Assembly (NCBI GenBank): GCA_948442015.1
Contig: CAOJRP010000008.1
Location: forward strand, 1-57,457
Length of the DNA stretch: 57,457 bases
Direction of reading: 5' to 3'
From: an uncultured Erysipelotrichaceae bacterium
Lineage (GTDB): Bacteria; Bacillota_I; Bacilli_A; RF39; UBA660
A program made the translations under genes and the position numbers. The notes under the pieces were generated by a model that saw only the letters and a list, made by a program, of their open reading frames with translations, was not told the DNA's origin and made no database searches. Below are positions 34,215 to 44,271 of this stretch, one piece after another (position 1 is the first letter of the stretch; each line of letters starts with the position of its first letter).

Positions 34215-36278
34215 TTAATGTTTGTAACAATTATATAAAAATGTAATAACTTTTTTTATATAATTTTTTATAAACTTAGGTATTATTCGACTTATTTTTC
34301 TTATAAATTTCTTTTTTTTGCTTATATTAGGGGTATAATTAACTTCATTAGTGATATTAATATTATTGTCACTATTTTTATCTGTTCTTACAAAAACAAT
34401 AGTTTTTTCTTTTTTATTAAGAATCTTTTTTGTATGTTTTAATTTCTCACTCTTTTTAAAATATTCTATATAATCATTTATTCTATTATCATAGTCATAT
34501 TTTTCAATCGTTTTCTTCCCATTTTTTCTCATTTCTAAATATAATTCATTATTATTCATTAAAGCATCTATTTTATCAATGTATTTATTAACATCATTAA
34601 CTTCATTAATTACAAATCCATTTTTACCGTTTTCCATATATTCTAAAACTCCAAATGAATTAGATACTACTGGAACAGCACCTCCAGCCATAGCTTCTAA
34701 TGCTGTTAAACCAAATCCCTCGTTTATAGATGCATCAATATAAATATCAGTTTCTTGTAAAATATTATATATTTTTTTTCTTTCCAAAGGTCCTTTTATA
34801 TAATTGATTTCATTTTTATTTTCTAAATTTCTGTTGGGAAATTCAATATAATTATTCATATAAATTATATTGATTTTTATATTTTTAAACTTATTATCCA
34901 AAATTTTAACAATATCTAATAAAAGAAAATCTCCTTTCATAATGCTTTCTCTTAAAATTATAGTAAAATTACGAATTTTTTTTCTAAAATTTTCTTTTTT
35001 TATAAAATCAAGATGAATAGAATTACTAATAACATCAGAAGAATAATTGAAAACACTTTTTAGTTTATTTTGTAAATATTTAGATATAGTTAAATTATTA
35101 TCAGCTAATTTATAGGATAATTCAACTATTCCGTATATTCCTCCGTTTTCAAAATACTCTTCATATCCTTGTACAAAATTTGTTAATGGTAAATTATATC
35201 TATTAGCTATATCATAAGCATTAAATATCGAATTCCAAATAGTTGATACTATCTGTTTAAAATATACATCATTAATATTTTCCATTTGAATAGCTTTAAA
35301 TAACATTATTTCTTTATAATTATAAATGCCATTATATAAAATATTAGCTGAATATCCATTAATAATCATATAATTAATTAAATCTATAACTACATGGCAC
35401 CCTCCAGCATTTTGCACAATATTGGGCAAATAAATAAGAGTATTAATTGTAGGTTTTATATCTTTATTCTTAAAATATGATTTTATATATTCAATGGGGT
35501 CATTTTTCTCATATTCCATAATACACTTATTATATTCTTCTCCCCATCTATCAAAAAATATTTTTCTATTATTATCTAATTTTTCTTGCTTTTCAATTGA
35601 ATTTCCAAAAGAAGCTTCTGCTTTATGAAAAACATAAGTATCAATTGCTACTTTTGCTTGAAATCCATTTTTTAAAGCTCTAAAATGGTAATCAGTTTCC
35701 TCTCCATAACCCATACCAAATATTTCATCCAAATATCCAGTTTTTGCTATACATTCTTTTGTTATCATTAAACAATTACCTACAACAGTACAAGCATCAA
35801 AATTTTTACCTTTAAAATTCTTTTCAAGTAATTGATCCATTTGTATAAAATCATATCCATCAAAGTAATCTAAAGTTAAATTTGCAGCATTACTAGAGAT
35901 AGGGCATATCAAGCCAATTTTATTATTTTCATTAATATGTTGCATTAATTTTCCAATAGTATTTTTGCTAACTAAGCAATCAGAATTTAATAATAATACA
36001 CATTCAGAATTAGAATCTTCCATAGAAAGTTTTAATCCTTTATTACAATTTTTTACAAATCCTAAATTATTCTTGTTTGATATTACAGAAACATAATTAG
36101 GATATTTTTTACTAATATTATTCATCAAATTTTTAGTAAAATCATCCGAACAATCATCAAGTAAATATACTTTATTTATATATTCTTTTGGTGTATTTAT
36201 CATTAAAGAATAAACACATAATTTTACCCACTCTGGGGCATTATAAACTGGTATTAATATATCACACTTTTTTAACAT
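34215..36278 (-). CDS. Bifunctional GT2-GT4 glycosyltransferase
   Basis: The 687-residue protein fuses two transferases. Residues 1-250 are GT2: DILIPVYNAPEWVKLC, YLLDDCSDDFT, ECVLLLNSDCLV, and GMGYGEETDYHFRAL. Residues about 275-610 are GT4-like: TINTLIYLPNIVQNAGG, and the C-terminal nucleotide-sugar site EGFGLTALEAMAGGAVPVV with its two Glu. The last 60 residues are basic. Such fusions usually add two successive sugars in a repeat unit. The start ATG at 36278 has GGAGGT. It is in tight order with the next transferase (22-bp gap). Confidence 0.85.
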   Translation of the reverse strand: MLKKCDILIPVYNAPEWVKLCVYSLMINTPKEYINKVYLLDDCSDDFTKNLMNNISKKYPNYVSVISNKNNLGFVKNCNKGLKLSMEDSNSECVLLLNSDCLVSKNTIGKLMQHINENNKIGLICPISSNAANLTLDYFDGYDFIQMDQLLEKNFKGKNFDACTVVGNCLMITKECIAKTGYLDEIFGMGYGEETDYHFRALKNGFQAKVAIDTYVFHKAEASFGNSIEKQEKLDNNRKIFFDRWGEEYNKCIMEYEKNDPIEYIKSYFKNKDIKPTINTLIYLPNIVQNAGGCHVVIDLINYMIINGYSANILYNGIYNYKEIMLFKAIQMENINDVYFKQIVSTIWNSIFNAYDIANRYNLPLTNFVQGYEEYFENGGIYGIVELSYKLADNNLTISKYLQNKLKSVFNYSSDVISNSIHLDFIKKENFRKKIRNFTIILRESIMKGDFLLLDIVKILDNKFKNIKINIIYMNNYIEFPNRNLENKNEINYIKGPLERKKIYNILQETDIYIDASINEGFGLTALEAMAGGAVPVVSNSFGVLEYMENGKNGFVINEVNDVNKYIDKIDALMNNNELYLEMRKNGKKTIEKYDYDNRINDYIEYFKKSEKLKHTKKILNKKEKTIVFVRTDKNSDNNINITNEVNYTPNISKKKKFIRKISRIIPKFIKNYIKKVITFLYNCYKH

Positions 36279-36299
36279 CTTTTACCTCCATTAATACTA

Positions 36300-38240
36300 C
36301 TAAATATTCCACACACTTTTAAGAAATTCTATTCTATTTCTCATTAATTTTTTGTGTTCTTTTGTTAAATCAAATTCTTTTATATATAATTTATATAATT
36401 TTAAAATTTCTTGTAAATGTTTTTCTTTTTTCATTACACTGCTAACATTATTACCATGAACACGATAATAATTCAAAGGTTTATTAATAAAAGAAATTTT
36501 TCCTTGTTTCATAACACTTACATAAAACAACCAATCTCCTGCTTGCTTGTAATTACCACATTCATCTAATATTTTACTATAATCTTTATTTTTAATCAAG
36601 CAACTTGATACATTAGCAATAGTACAATTTAAGAATGCATAATCCTTTATTTCATCAAGACCATTATTTATAAAATCTTTATCCCAATGACCACTCTTTT
36701 GTATATCTATTTCTGGTTTTATTGTTTTTAATTGTCTAACTCCTATACTATTAATAAAAGAAGTATCGACATAACTTAAAACTATATCTTTATCTTTTTT
36801 AATAGTATTTACTAAGCTTGATATCATATTCTTCTCACAATAGTCATCAGCTTCCGCTATCCATACATAGTCACCTTTGACTAAATCAAAGCCTTTTTTC
36901 CATTGTTTAAAAGCTGTTCCACTATTGGTTTTGTTATAATTTTTTGTTATCTTAATATAAGTTTGTAATTTATTAACTAAATCATCAATTAATTCTCTTG
37001 AGTTATCAGAAGAACAATCATCTAAAATAATAATTTCGTATAATTTATAATCTTGATTTAAAATACTATATAATCTATGATACATAAACTTTTCATAATT
37101 ATAATTAGGAATAACAACTGAAACTTTAATACTTTCCTCTTTCATACTAGCTTGTTTTTTGGCTAATTTAATTAAATCTTCCAAAGTTATATTTTGCTTA
37201 ATAACAGATAACTTTTTTGAAAGAAAAGAATTATGTTTTAAATTATGATAGATATTAAAAGTACTCATAATTAAACTAGTCAAAAAAGATAAACCTTTAT
37301 TATTTAAATTAAATATTAAAGTATAATAAAACTTAGCTTTTTTACCTCTTCTTTTTAAATTTTCCTTAGCATATTGGTTTTCGATTAAGTTATAATCTTT
37401 GGCCATTTTCCTAAATAATTTTAAGAATTTCCATCTTTTGAAAAAATTCTTTTCTCGAGGTATTACATAAATAAAGAATAAAAATAATTGTTGAAAGCTT
37501 ATAGCATCCATATATTTTTGATAATCTTTATCATTTTTAATTCTTTTCTTTAAAATATCTATTGATCTAAAGATATCAAATCTTTGCATTGATAATTTAG
37601 AATTTTGCATTGAAGTAGAATGTTGAATATAATTATATCTTGTTTTAGTAGTATAAGTTACTTTTTTAGCATTTACTAAAATAGCAATAATACTAGCAAT
37701 ATCTTCATTCATTATCCCTTCTGCAAATGGAAATTTTAATAATAATTCTTTTCTTATTATTTTATTACAAGGAGAAGCTGCAAAACCAGTATTAATCATG
37801 TTTATTTTATTTATTTTCCCCTCACATCCAGATGCAATAACAGATGGTGCCCCATCTTCATAAATAATATTAAAATCTGATACAACTACATCAGCTTTAT
37901 CATTTTCTAATTTTTCAAACATTTCACTATAAAAATTATCATCTAAATAATCATCAGCATCAATAAAAGATATATAATTATATTGGGTTTCTTTTAATGC
38001 TCTATTTCTTGAATATCCTGCACCTTTATTTTCTTCATTTTCAAGAAGTTTAATATTCATTTTACTGTCTTTTAAATATTTTTTTATAACTTTTATACTA
38101 TTATCTGTTGATTTATCATTTATTAAAATAATTTCATACTCTATATTATTTAGTTGCTTTTTAATTGAGTTCAAGCAACTAATAATATATTTTTCAACAT
38201 TATAACAAGGAATTATGATACTTAATTGTCTTTTTTTCAT
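36300..38240 (-). CDS. Tandem double GT2 glycosyltransferase
   Basis: The 646-residue protein contains two GT2 domains. The first (1-240) has LSIIIPCYNVEKYIISCL, ILINDKSTDNS and SFIDADDYLDD. The second (about 362-600) has VSVVIPNYNYEKFMYHRL, ILDDCSSDNS and WIAEADDYCEKN. Both keep the acidic motifs. A basic helical linker joins them. It probably makes two linkages of the repeat unit. The start ATG at 38240 has AGGAGGA. It lies 18 bp after the ABC permease gene on the same strand. Confidence 0.88.
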   Translation of the reverse strand: MKKRQLSIIIPCYNVEKYIISCLNSIKKQLNNIEYEIILINDKSTDNSIKVIKKYLKDSKMNIKLLENEENKGAGYSRNRALKETQYNYISFIDADDYLDDNFYSEMFEKLENDKADVVVSDFNIIYEDGAPSVIASGCEGKINKINMINTGFAASPCNKIIRKELLLKFPFAEGIMNEDIASIIAILVNAKKVTYTTKTRYNYIQHSTSMQNSKLSMQRFDIFRSIDILKKRIKNDKDYQKYMDAISFQQLFLFFIYVIPREKNFFKRWKFLKLFRKMAKDYNLIENQYAKENLKRRGKKAKFYYTLIFNLNNKGLSFLTSLIMSTFNIYHNLKHNSFLSKKLSVIKQNITLEDLIKLAKKQASMKEESIKVSVVIPNYNYEKFMYHRLYSILNQDYKLYEIIILDDCSSDNSRELIDDLVNKLQTYIKITKNYNKTNSGTAFKQWKKGFDLVKGDYVWIAEADDYCEKNMISSLVNTIKKDKDIVLSYVDTSFINSIGVRQLKTIKPEIDIQKSGHWDKDFINNGLDEIKDYAFLNCTIANVSSCLIKNKDYSKILDECGNYKQAGDWLFYVSVMKQGKISFINKPLNYYRVHGNNVSSVMKKEKHLQEILKLYKLYIKEFDLTKEHKKLMRNRIEFLKSVWNI

Positions 38241-38258
38241 ATTACATCCTCCTGAATT

Positions 38259-39044
38259 TTAAACTTCTTCTGCAAAACCTTTAGATAACTTTCTAAATAT
38301 TGCTAAACCAATAATGCATAACAATAAACTTCCAATAATCACTACTAATAAAGATAATATATGTGGCTTATTGCCCCAATATAAAATATCTCTATAACAA
38401 GTCACAATAATACCCAATGGGTTGTACTTAATTAAAGTACTTATTATTTCTGGTGCATCATTAAACATATCTGCGGAATATAAAATAGGAGTTCCATAAA
38501 ACAACATCTGAATTATAAAATTTACTATATATTCCAAGTCTCTTATATAGACATTAATTGCACTAGTAATAAAAATTATACCTAATGTTAATAAATATTG
38601 AGCTAAAATTATTAACGGTAACCATAATATTTTTATAGAAAAACCTATACCGCTGAAAATTAAAAATAAAGCCATAATTATACATGAAATAAAAAAGTTA
38701 ATAAGCCCACTTGTTACAACAGATATTGGTAATATTTCTCTGGGAAAGTATACTTTTTTTATAATTGGTCCATTACCAATAACAGTAAAAGTACCTTGTG
38801 CAATACTAGTTGTAAACCAAGTCCAAGGTAAAATACCAATTATTAAAAATGTTGTGTAGTGTTCATATTCAGCACCTCTCATTAAATATGGGAATACTAT
38901 GGCATATACAAGTGTCATTAATAGTGGACTAACAAAAGACCATAAAATTCCTAAAAAGGACCCTTTATATTTTCCTCTTATTTCCTTTTTAACATTTGAT
39001 TTTAAAAGTTCTCGATAAGAATATAAATCTTTAAATAGTTTCAT
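38259..39044 (-). CDS. Polysaccharide ABC exporter permease (Wzm/TagG type)
   Basis: The 261-residue ABC-2 permease has the amphipathic start (LYSYRELLKSNVKKEIRGKYKGSFLGILWSF) and six TM helices with PLLMTLVYAIVFPYLM and YNPLGIIVTCYRDI, the latter the usual conserved loop. It forms the exporter with the ATPase encoded 13 bp upstream and moves a lipid-linked polysaccharide or teichoic-acid-like chain out of the cell. The start is ATG at 39044 with AGGAGGG; the in-frame upstream ATG overlaps the ATPase gene. Confidence 0.93.
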   Translation of the reverse strand: MKLFKDLYSYRELLKSNVKKEIRGKYKGSFLGILWSFVSPLLMTLVYAIVFPYLMRGAEYEHYTTFLIIGILPWTWFTTSIAQGTFTVIGNGPIIKKVYFPREILPISVVTSGLINFFISCIIMALFLIFSGIGFSIKILWLPLIILAQYLLTLGIIFITSAINVYIRDLEYIVNFIIQMLFYGTPILYSADMFNDAPEIISTLIKYNPLGIIVTCYRDILYWGNKPHILSLLVVIIGSLLLCIIGLAIFRKLSKGFAEEV

Positions 39045-39057
39045 AGTATTATCCCTC

Positions 39058-39792
39058 CTATCCACATACTTTCAAGTATTCATCAACTACTTTATCTATT
39101 TTATTATCTATTTGAATCTTCCCTTCATTAATCCAAATTCCACGTGTGCAAATCTTTTTTATAGATGATAATGCATGACTCACTATAACAATTGTTTTAT
39201 CGCTGTCTCTTAATTCTTCTAACTTTTTAAAACACTTATCTTGAAAATGCTGATCCCCCACAGCTAAAATTTCATCAATAAGTAAGATTTCAGCATCAAC
39301 ATTAATTGCTATAGAAAAAGCAAGACGCATATATTGACCACTTGAATATGTTCTAACAGGATTATCAATAAATTCTTTTAACTCAGAAAACTCAATAATA
39401 TCATTTAATCTTTTATCTATCTCTTTTCTCGTTAAACCAAAGATAGAAGCATTAAAATAAATATTTTCTCTTCCAGTAAAATCGGGATGAAATCCGGCTC
39501 CTAATTCTAACAAAGAAGTTAATTTACCATTAGTTTGGAGTGTTCCTTTAGTTGGATAAATAATTTTTGTCATTAGTTTTAATAACGTTGATTTCCCACT
39601 ACCATTAACTCCAATTAAAGCCACAGTTTCTCCTTTTTTAATTTCTAAATTGATATTATCTAAAACTGTTCTTGATTCTGCTTTTTTATGATTCCAAAAC
39701 ACCAATCTTTCCTTTAAAGTACTTGGTTTATCATAAAAAAGTTTAAAAGTTTTAGTCATATTTTTTACTTCTATTGCATTTTCTTTTTTCAT
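39058..39792 (-). CDS. Polysaccharide ABC exporter ATPase (Wzt/TagH type)
   Basis: The 244-residue ATP-binding protein has Walker A GVNGSGKST, the subfamily's LLELGAGFHPDFTGREN signature, the ABC signature YSSGQYMRLAFS, Walker B EILLIDEILAVGD, and the H-loop IVSHALSSI. The LLELGAGFHP motif is characteristic of polysaccharide/teichoic-acid export ATPases. It lacks the C-terminal carbohydrate-binding extension found in Wzt proteins that read a chain-end cap, so cap recognition would have to lie elsewhere. The start ATG at 39792 has AAAGGAT. Confidence 0.95.
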   Translation of the reverse strand: MKKENAIEVKNMTKTFKLFYDKPSTLKERLVFWNHKKAESRTVLDNINLEIKKGETVALIGVNGSGKSTLLKLMTKIIYPTKGTLQTNGKLTSLLELGAGFHPDFTGRENIYFNASIFGLTRKEIDKRLNDIIEFSELKEFIDNPVRTYSSGQYMRLAFSIAINVDAEILLIDEILAVGDQHFQDKCFKKLEELRDSDKTIVIVSHALSSIKKICTRGIWINEGKIQIDNKIDKVVDEYLKVCG

Positions 39793-39805
39793 TTAACCAT
39801 ATCCT

Positions 39806-41740
39806 TTATTTCTTAAATATTTTTTTTATTCTTCTTAACTTTTCTAAAAAAATCCATCCTTTACTATTAATAATAGCATTATGTTTATTTTGTAATTCAT
39901 TATAGTTATTTTCTAATTTATTATAGTTATTTTGCATATTTGCTCTTTCAATTACTATATCATTTTCTAATTTTATCTTATCGTTACTTAATTTATTATA
40001 ATTAATTTGCATATTTGCTCTTTCATTTATTATATCATTTTCTAATTTAACTATTTCGTTATTTAATTTATCAATTTGCATATTTTGTTTATTGATATAA
40101 TCAACATCATAATCAGTTTTTATAATATCAAAATTATTAATAATTCTATAATTAAAATAGTAATTTGTGCTCATAATTTGATGAGTTTTATTATAAACAT
40201 TAGCAAATAATTTAGATTCTAGTTTGTCGAATAATTTAATATATTTTCTTATTTTATAATGATTAATTAAAATATCATAAATATCATTATATATACCACA
40301 AGTAAAATTTATTATAGCTCTATACATGATAAATTCTATAGGAACATTTTCTTCATACCACTCTTGATCAATTATAACATATTTATCTTCATTAATAAAA
40401 ATATTTTGTGGTATTATATCTATTAAACCATCAATATAAAAATTTAACTTTGATAAATCATACTTTTTAGTATTTATTTTTAATTTATCAAAAATATTTT
40501 CTTTTGCTCTAGAAAGAATTCCACTATGTTTTTTTAAATATTCAAATAATTCATCAAAAATTTTAACTATTTCATCATAATCTTTCATACGATATAAATG
40601 ATTTAGTTTAGAAATTAAGCTTATTCCTTTAACCTCTTCTGTATAAATTCTGTTATTTTGTATAAACGTCTTTTGAATATCTATTTTATTTTTCAAATAA
40701 ATATCTTGAATTTTTAAAATATTATCTATTTGATATTTAGATACATCATATAAAGGTTTTTTATAATATTTATTGCGAGATAAATAAGTACATAAATTAT
40801 ATTGTTTTGCTCGATAATTATTAAATTTAACAAATTCAATTTCTGGTGATTCTTGTTTTTCAGAAAGTTCAATAAAATATGAATTAGCAAAAAAAGGTAT
40901 TTCATTGTTTTTAAATATTTCTTTATAAAGTAGCTGCTCATATGTTATTAAACTCATGTAACTACAATAATATGGCAAATAATTATTAAATACTTTTTTC
41001 TTTAACGAAGCATCAGTATAAATTAATTCAGGAAATTTATAATCAGGAAAAACATAATAAAAATAACTAATAAGACCACATTCTTTAGCAATATTTTCTA
41101 ATTCATTTTTACTAAAAGTCTTTATTCCTATGTCATTAGGGTAATTTTTAATTCCTTCAAACATTCTAGCAGTATGGTCTTCATCAGCACCACACCAATA
41201 TTTAAGCCCAAACTTATTTTCAATAGCAATTAAGATTTTTCCATTTTCACTTAAATGACTTTTTAAACTATTTATAAAATCTATATATGGGTTATTTGAT
41301 TCAATATATAATGAACCATATTCTAATACTCCATTTAATAATATATAATCATACTTTTTATCAAACTTTATTTTATTATAATTTCCAACAATTATTTCTA
41401 AATTTTCTTTCTTTTTATTTCTTTCATATATTGCACTAGCACGTTTTTTAGATAATTCTATGCTAGTTACAGATTTAGCGATTTTACATAATTCATCTGT
41501 TATTGCTCCCATTCCTGCACCTACCTCAAGAATGCTTGCATTTTCTTTAAAAGGATACCAACTAATAATATTTTTTCTAGCGTTAGACAAATGATATACT
41601 ACTGGCCAAGATGGATTTTCTTCAAATGCTTTTTCATAATCATCAGGATACCTTTTTATAAATTCAATAATTTTATCTTCAATATCTCCATCAGTATAAA
41701 CATCTTTCTCATCATAAAAGTCATAATTAATTGTTGCCAT
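39806..41740 (-). CDS. Methyltransferase-kinase-like-coiled-coil protein (WbdD-like layout)
   Basis: The 644-residue protein has a class I SAM methyltransferase at about 50-210 (ILEVGAGMGAITDELCKIA, YDYILLNGVLEYG). A central region follows with a kinase/phosphotransferase-like end near 440-475 (DGLIDIIPQNIFI, then YVIIDQEWYEENVP), which reads as catalytic Asp-x-x-x-x-Asn and a metal Asp. A C-terminal coiled coil with two 25-residue repeats (about 557-606) precedes a basic GWIFLEKLRRIKK end likely to touch the membrane. WbdD of E. coli O9a has the same order and caps the chain while its coil sets chain length. The gene directly precedes the ABC exporter genes, as wbdD-type genes do. Homology to WbdD itself is inferred. 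Confidence 0.7.
   Translation of the reverse strand: MATINYDFYDEKDVYTDGDIEDKIIEFIKRYPDDYEKAFEENPSWPVVYHLSNARKNIISWYPFKENASILEVGAGMGAITDELCKIAKSVTSIELSKKRASAIYERNKKKENLEIIVGNYNKIKFDKKYDYILLNGVLEYGSLYIESNNPYIDFINSLKSHLSENGKILIAIENKFGLKYWCGADEDHTARMFEGIKNYPNDIGIKTFSKNELENIAKECGLISYFYYVFPDYKFPELIYTDASLKKKVFNNYLPYYCSYMSLITYEQLLYKEIFKNNEIPFFANSYFIELSEKQESPEIEFVKFNNYRAKQYNLCTYLSRNKYYKKPLYDVSKYQIDNILKIQDIYLKNKIDIQKTFIQNNRIYTEEVKGISLISKLNHLYRMKDYDEIVKIFDELFEYLKKHSGILSRAKENIFDKLKINTKKYDLSKLNFYIDGLIDIIPQNIFINEDKYVIIDQEWYEENVPIEFIMYRAIINFTCGIYNDIYDILINHYKIRKYIKLFDKLESKLFANVYNKTHQIMSTNYYFNYRIINNFDIIKTDYDVDYINKQNMQIDKLNNEIVKLENDIINERANMQINYNKLSNDKIKLENDIVIERANMQNNYNKLENNYNELQNKHNAIINSKGWIFLEKLRRIKKIFKK
39920..40069 (-). 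repeat. Tandem 75-bp repeat encoding the coiled coil
   Basis: Two adjacent 75-bp units (39920-39994 and 39995-40069) encode near-identical 25-residue heptad segments (KLENDI, then ERANMQ in both). A third partial unit follows. Unit gain or loss would change coil length by 25 residues. Confidence 0.8.
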
Positions 41741-42241
41741 AAAATCTTCCTTACCTATATTTTAAAGTATAACATAAAACAAAAACCAATGCAAAAACTA
41801 TCAATACCTATCAGCTAAAAAAAATATTTTTTTTAGCAACAAAAATCTTGATATAATATATTTTAAAAATAGTGTTAGTAGTTGATGAAAAAAATTAGAC
41901 AAAAAAAAAGAAAACCAAAATTTTCCTCGTGCTAAAAATGAAAAAATATTACAAAAATTTTTAAGGATAAAATAATATAATTAAGTAGTATTTCCTAATC
42001 TTACTTCTATATTTTCTGCTCTTTCTAATAAAAGATTTAATCTTTTATTACATGCAAGATAAGAACTATTGTTATGACTAAATTATTTGCTTTATTGTGT
42101 AACATTACCATTATGACATTATAAATTGATATAGATCAAACTATTATTAATTTCTTAAAAAAAACAAGCAATTTCTCTTTAAAGGTAATATTTTTTACCT
42201 AAAATTTAACAATTTACATTTAAAATATAATAAATTTATGT
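41741..42241. other. 500-bp gap without intact gene
   Basis: Very AT-rich with poly-A and poly-T runs. On the minus strand about 20 codons near 41995-42060 read RLNLLLERAENIEVRLGNT before a stop, perhaps the tail of a lost gene. GGTAA/TTACC forms a small hairpin near 42184-42201. I see nothing else. Confidence 0.5.
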
Positions 42242-43184
42242 CTATTTTTTTGATAAAGTTTCATCTATTATTTTATTTATAAAAGTTGCAACTAATAAGG
42301 AAACTAAAATTGCAATTAGACCTCTTGTATATATTGAAATACTATTTAGTTTCCATAATATTACATAATGAAATAAATATATGGAATAACTAAGTTTTCC
42401 TATCCACTGTAAAAAATAACACTTTTCTAAAAAATCTTTTTAAAATATTTTCCAAAAAGACATGATAATATAATAATTATCCAAAAAGAAGATATTAAAA
42501 GATATTTATTCTGTAAATAAGCGGATGGTTCAACATCCCATAATAACTTTCTCATTAATGGTGTAAAAATAATTATTCCTATAATTCCTATTATGCAAAG
42601 ATAATCCCATATTATTTTTTCTTGTTGTTTATAATAATTATAAAAAAATGCTAATATCCAAATATAAATATTGGCGTATACCAATACAAATTTATTGAGT
42701 TTTCTATATATGTATTGTAAGGAAATGCGATTAGTAGAAATACTGCAATTATTATTAGACAACATACAAAGCTTTTCATGCTCATATTCTTATATAAATA
42801 AACAAACAATGGCCAAATTAAATAGATTTTTAAAATAACTGGCACACCAAAAATGTCCAAAACCTTTTAAGCCAAATATATGCATAATTAAATCATTTTT
42901 AGAAATAAAACCAACTATCACTGATAATACTAACACAATTATATATGAAGGATAAATGCGAAATACTTTTTTATATAAAATTCTTTTATATTAAATTTAT
43001 CATCATTAATTAAAGGTAACATTAAGAAAAATCCAAATAATAGCATAAAACACCATACCCCAATTTTCCCACATCCAGACGCATAAATACCATATTTACT
43101 AGTTGCTACAATATGTGCAACTAGTACTATTAAGCAAGCAATTCCTCTCAAAGAATTTAGTGACTTAATTCCTTTATCCTTCAC
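42242..43184 (-). pseudogene. Broken acyltransferase family 3 gene
   Basis: The start (GTG at 43184) encodes LNSLRGIACLIVLVAHIV, the canonical N-terminus of OafA-type membrane acyltransferases with the catalytic His. The frame then breaks at about 42945, and further segments (WPLFVYLYKN, YWYTPIFIFGY, and the C-terminal GKLSYSIYLFHYVI) appear in other frames, ending at TAG 42242-42244. At least three frameshifts are needed to join them. The gene would have O-acylated a surface sugar, so it is probably inactive now. Confidence 0.85.
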
Positions 43185-43230
43185 AAAAAACTCCTCACAA
43201 GACTATAAAACTCTATTTTTCCAATAATAT

Positions 43231-44082
43231 CTATATTTGTTCATTATTTTCTAGTTTTTCTTTTAATATTCTTAATGACTTATTGCACTCTATTAATTTA
43301 TTTCTTTTTCTTTCTATTACACTTTTATTACTTGCTTTTATAGCTTGCCCTTCTTTATGAATTATTTCTAATGTCGGACTATAAACTGCTTTATAATTAT
43401 TTTTTAGGCATCTAAAGTATAAAAATTCTTCTTCATGAAATAAGAATGTGTCATTAGGTAATAAATATTTATTTTTCTCATAATACTTTTTCGAAAAAAT
43501 AATAAGGCAACCATGTAGAGCAACTTTGTCCATTTCTTCTTTTCCGTTTTCTAACTTTATTGGCTTTTTTATAAAATGTTTTGCTTTTAAATAAGTTTCA
43601 AATAAAGTTGCTTGAAACTTATTTGAGTATATTTTTATTAATTTTTCATTTCTTTCGATTCTTTTATTGATTTTTTCTAAAGTATCAAATACAGGAAAAG
43701 GATTAACTGAATCTCCATCACAAATTATCTTAGTTCCTAACATATCGAACTTAGTTTTATTATATACTTTTTGAATATTATTTATAAATTCTTTTTGCTT
43801 AATTTCAATATCATTATTCATTACACAAATGAAATCAGGTTTATATTTATCTTTAGCATAGATAGCACCTTTATTATAAGCTTTAGCCACACCCAAATTG
43901 TTTTCTAATAAAATTAAATCATTAGTATATTTTCTTATTGTTTTTTCTTCTTCTCTATTTAAAGAATGATTATCAACAACAACAATTGAAGTTTTATCTT
44001 GTGAAGTTATTTTTTTTATTGATTCTATACAAGAGATAGTATCATTCAAATTTTTATAATGTAATATAACAAAACTAATCAT
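43231..44082 (-). CDS. Glycosyltransferase family 2
   Basis: The 283-residue protein has ISFVILHYKNLNDTISCI, SIVVVDNHSLNRE, NLGVAKAYNKGAIYA, FICVMNNDIEI (acidic motif) and FLFHEEEFLYFRCL, as in rhamnosyl/galactofuranosyl-type GT2 enzymes. No TM helices. It lies between the broken acyltransferase and the second ATPase gene, on the same strand as the polysaccharide genes. Confidence 0.85.
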   Translation of the reverse strand: MISFVILHYKNLNDTISCIESIKKITSQDKTSIVVVDNHSLNREEEKTIRKYTNDLILLENNLGVAKAYNKGAIYAKDKYKPDFICVMNNDIEIKQKEFINNIQKVYNKTKFDMLGTKIICDGDSVNPFPVFDTLEKINKRIERNEKLIKIYSNKFQATLFETYLKAKHFIKKPIKLENGKEEMDKVALHGCLIIFSKKYYEKNKYLLPNDTFLFHEEEFLYFRCLKNNYKAVYSPTLEIIHKEGQAIKASNKSVIERKRNKLIECNKSLRILKEKLENNEQI

Positions 44083-44271
44083 AATATCATCCTTAATTCT
44101 AGGAAAATTATATCATAAATTTAGATATATTATCAATAAAATAGATGCTATAAATAAAACATAATAATCTTTGCAATTTGTTTCAGTTACCTTACATATT
44201 ATTAGATTTCATCGTACTTGTCGTTTTTCTTTTTTCAAGTATTATTTTAATTAATATTTTTAATAACTATA

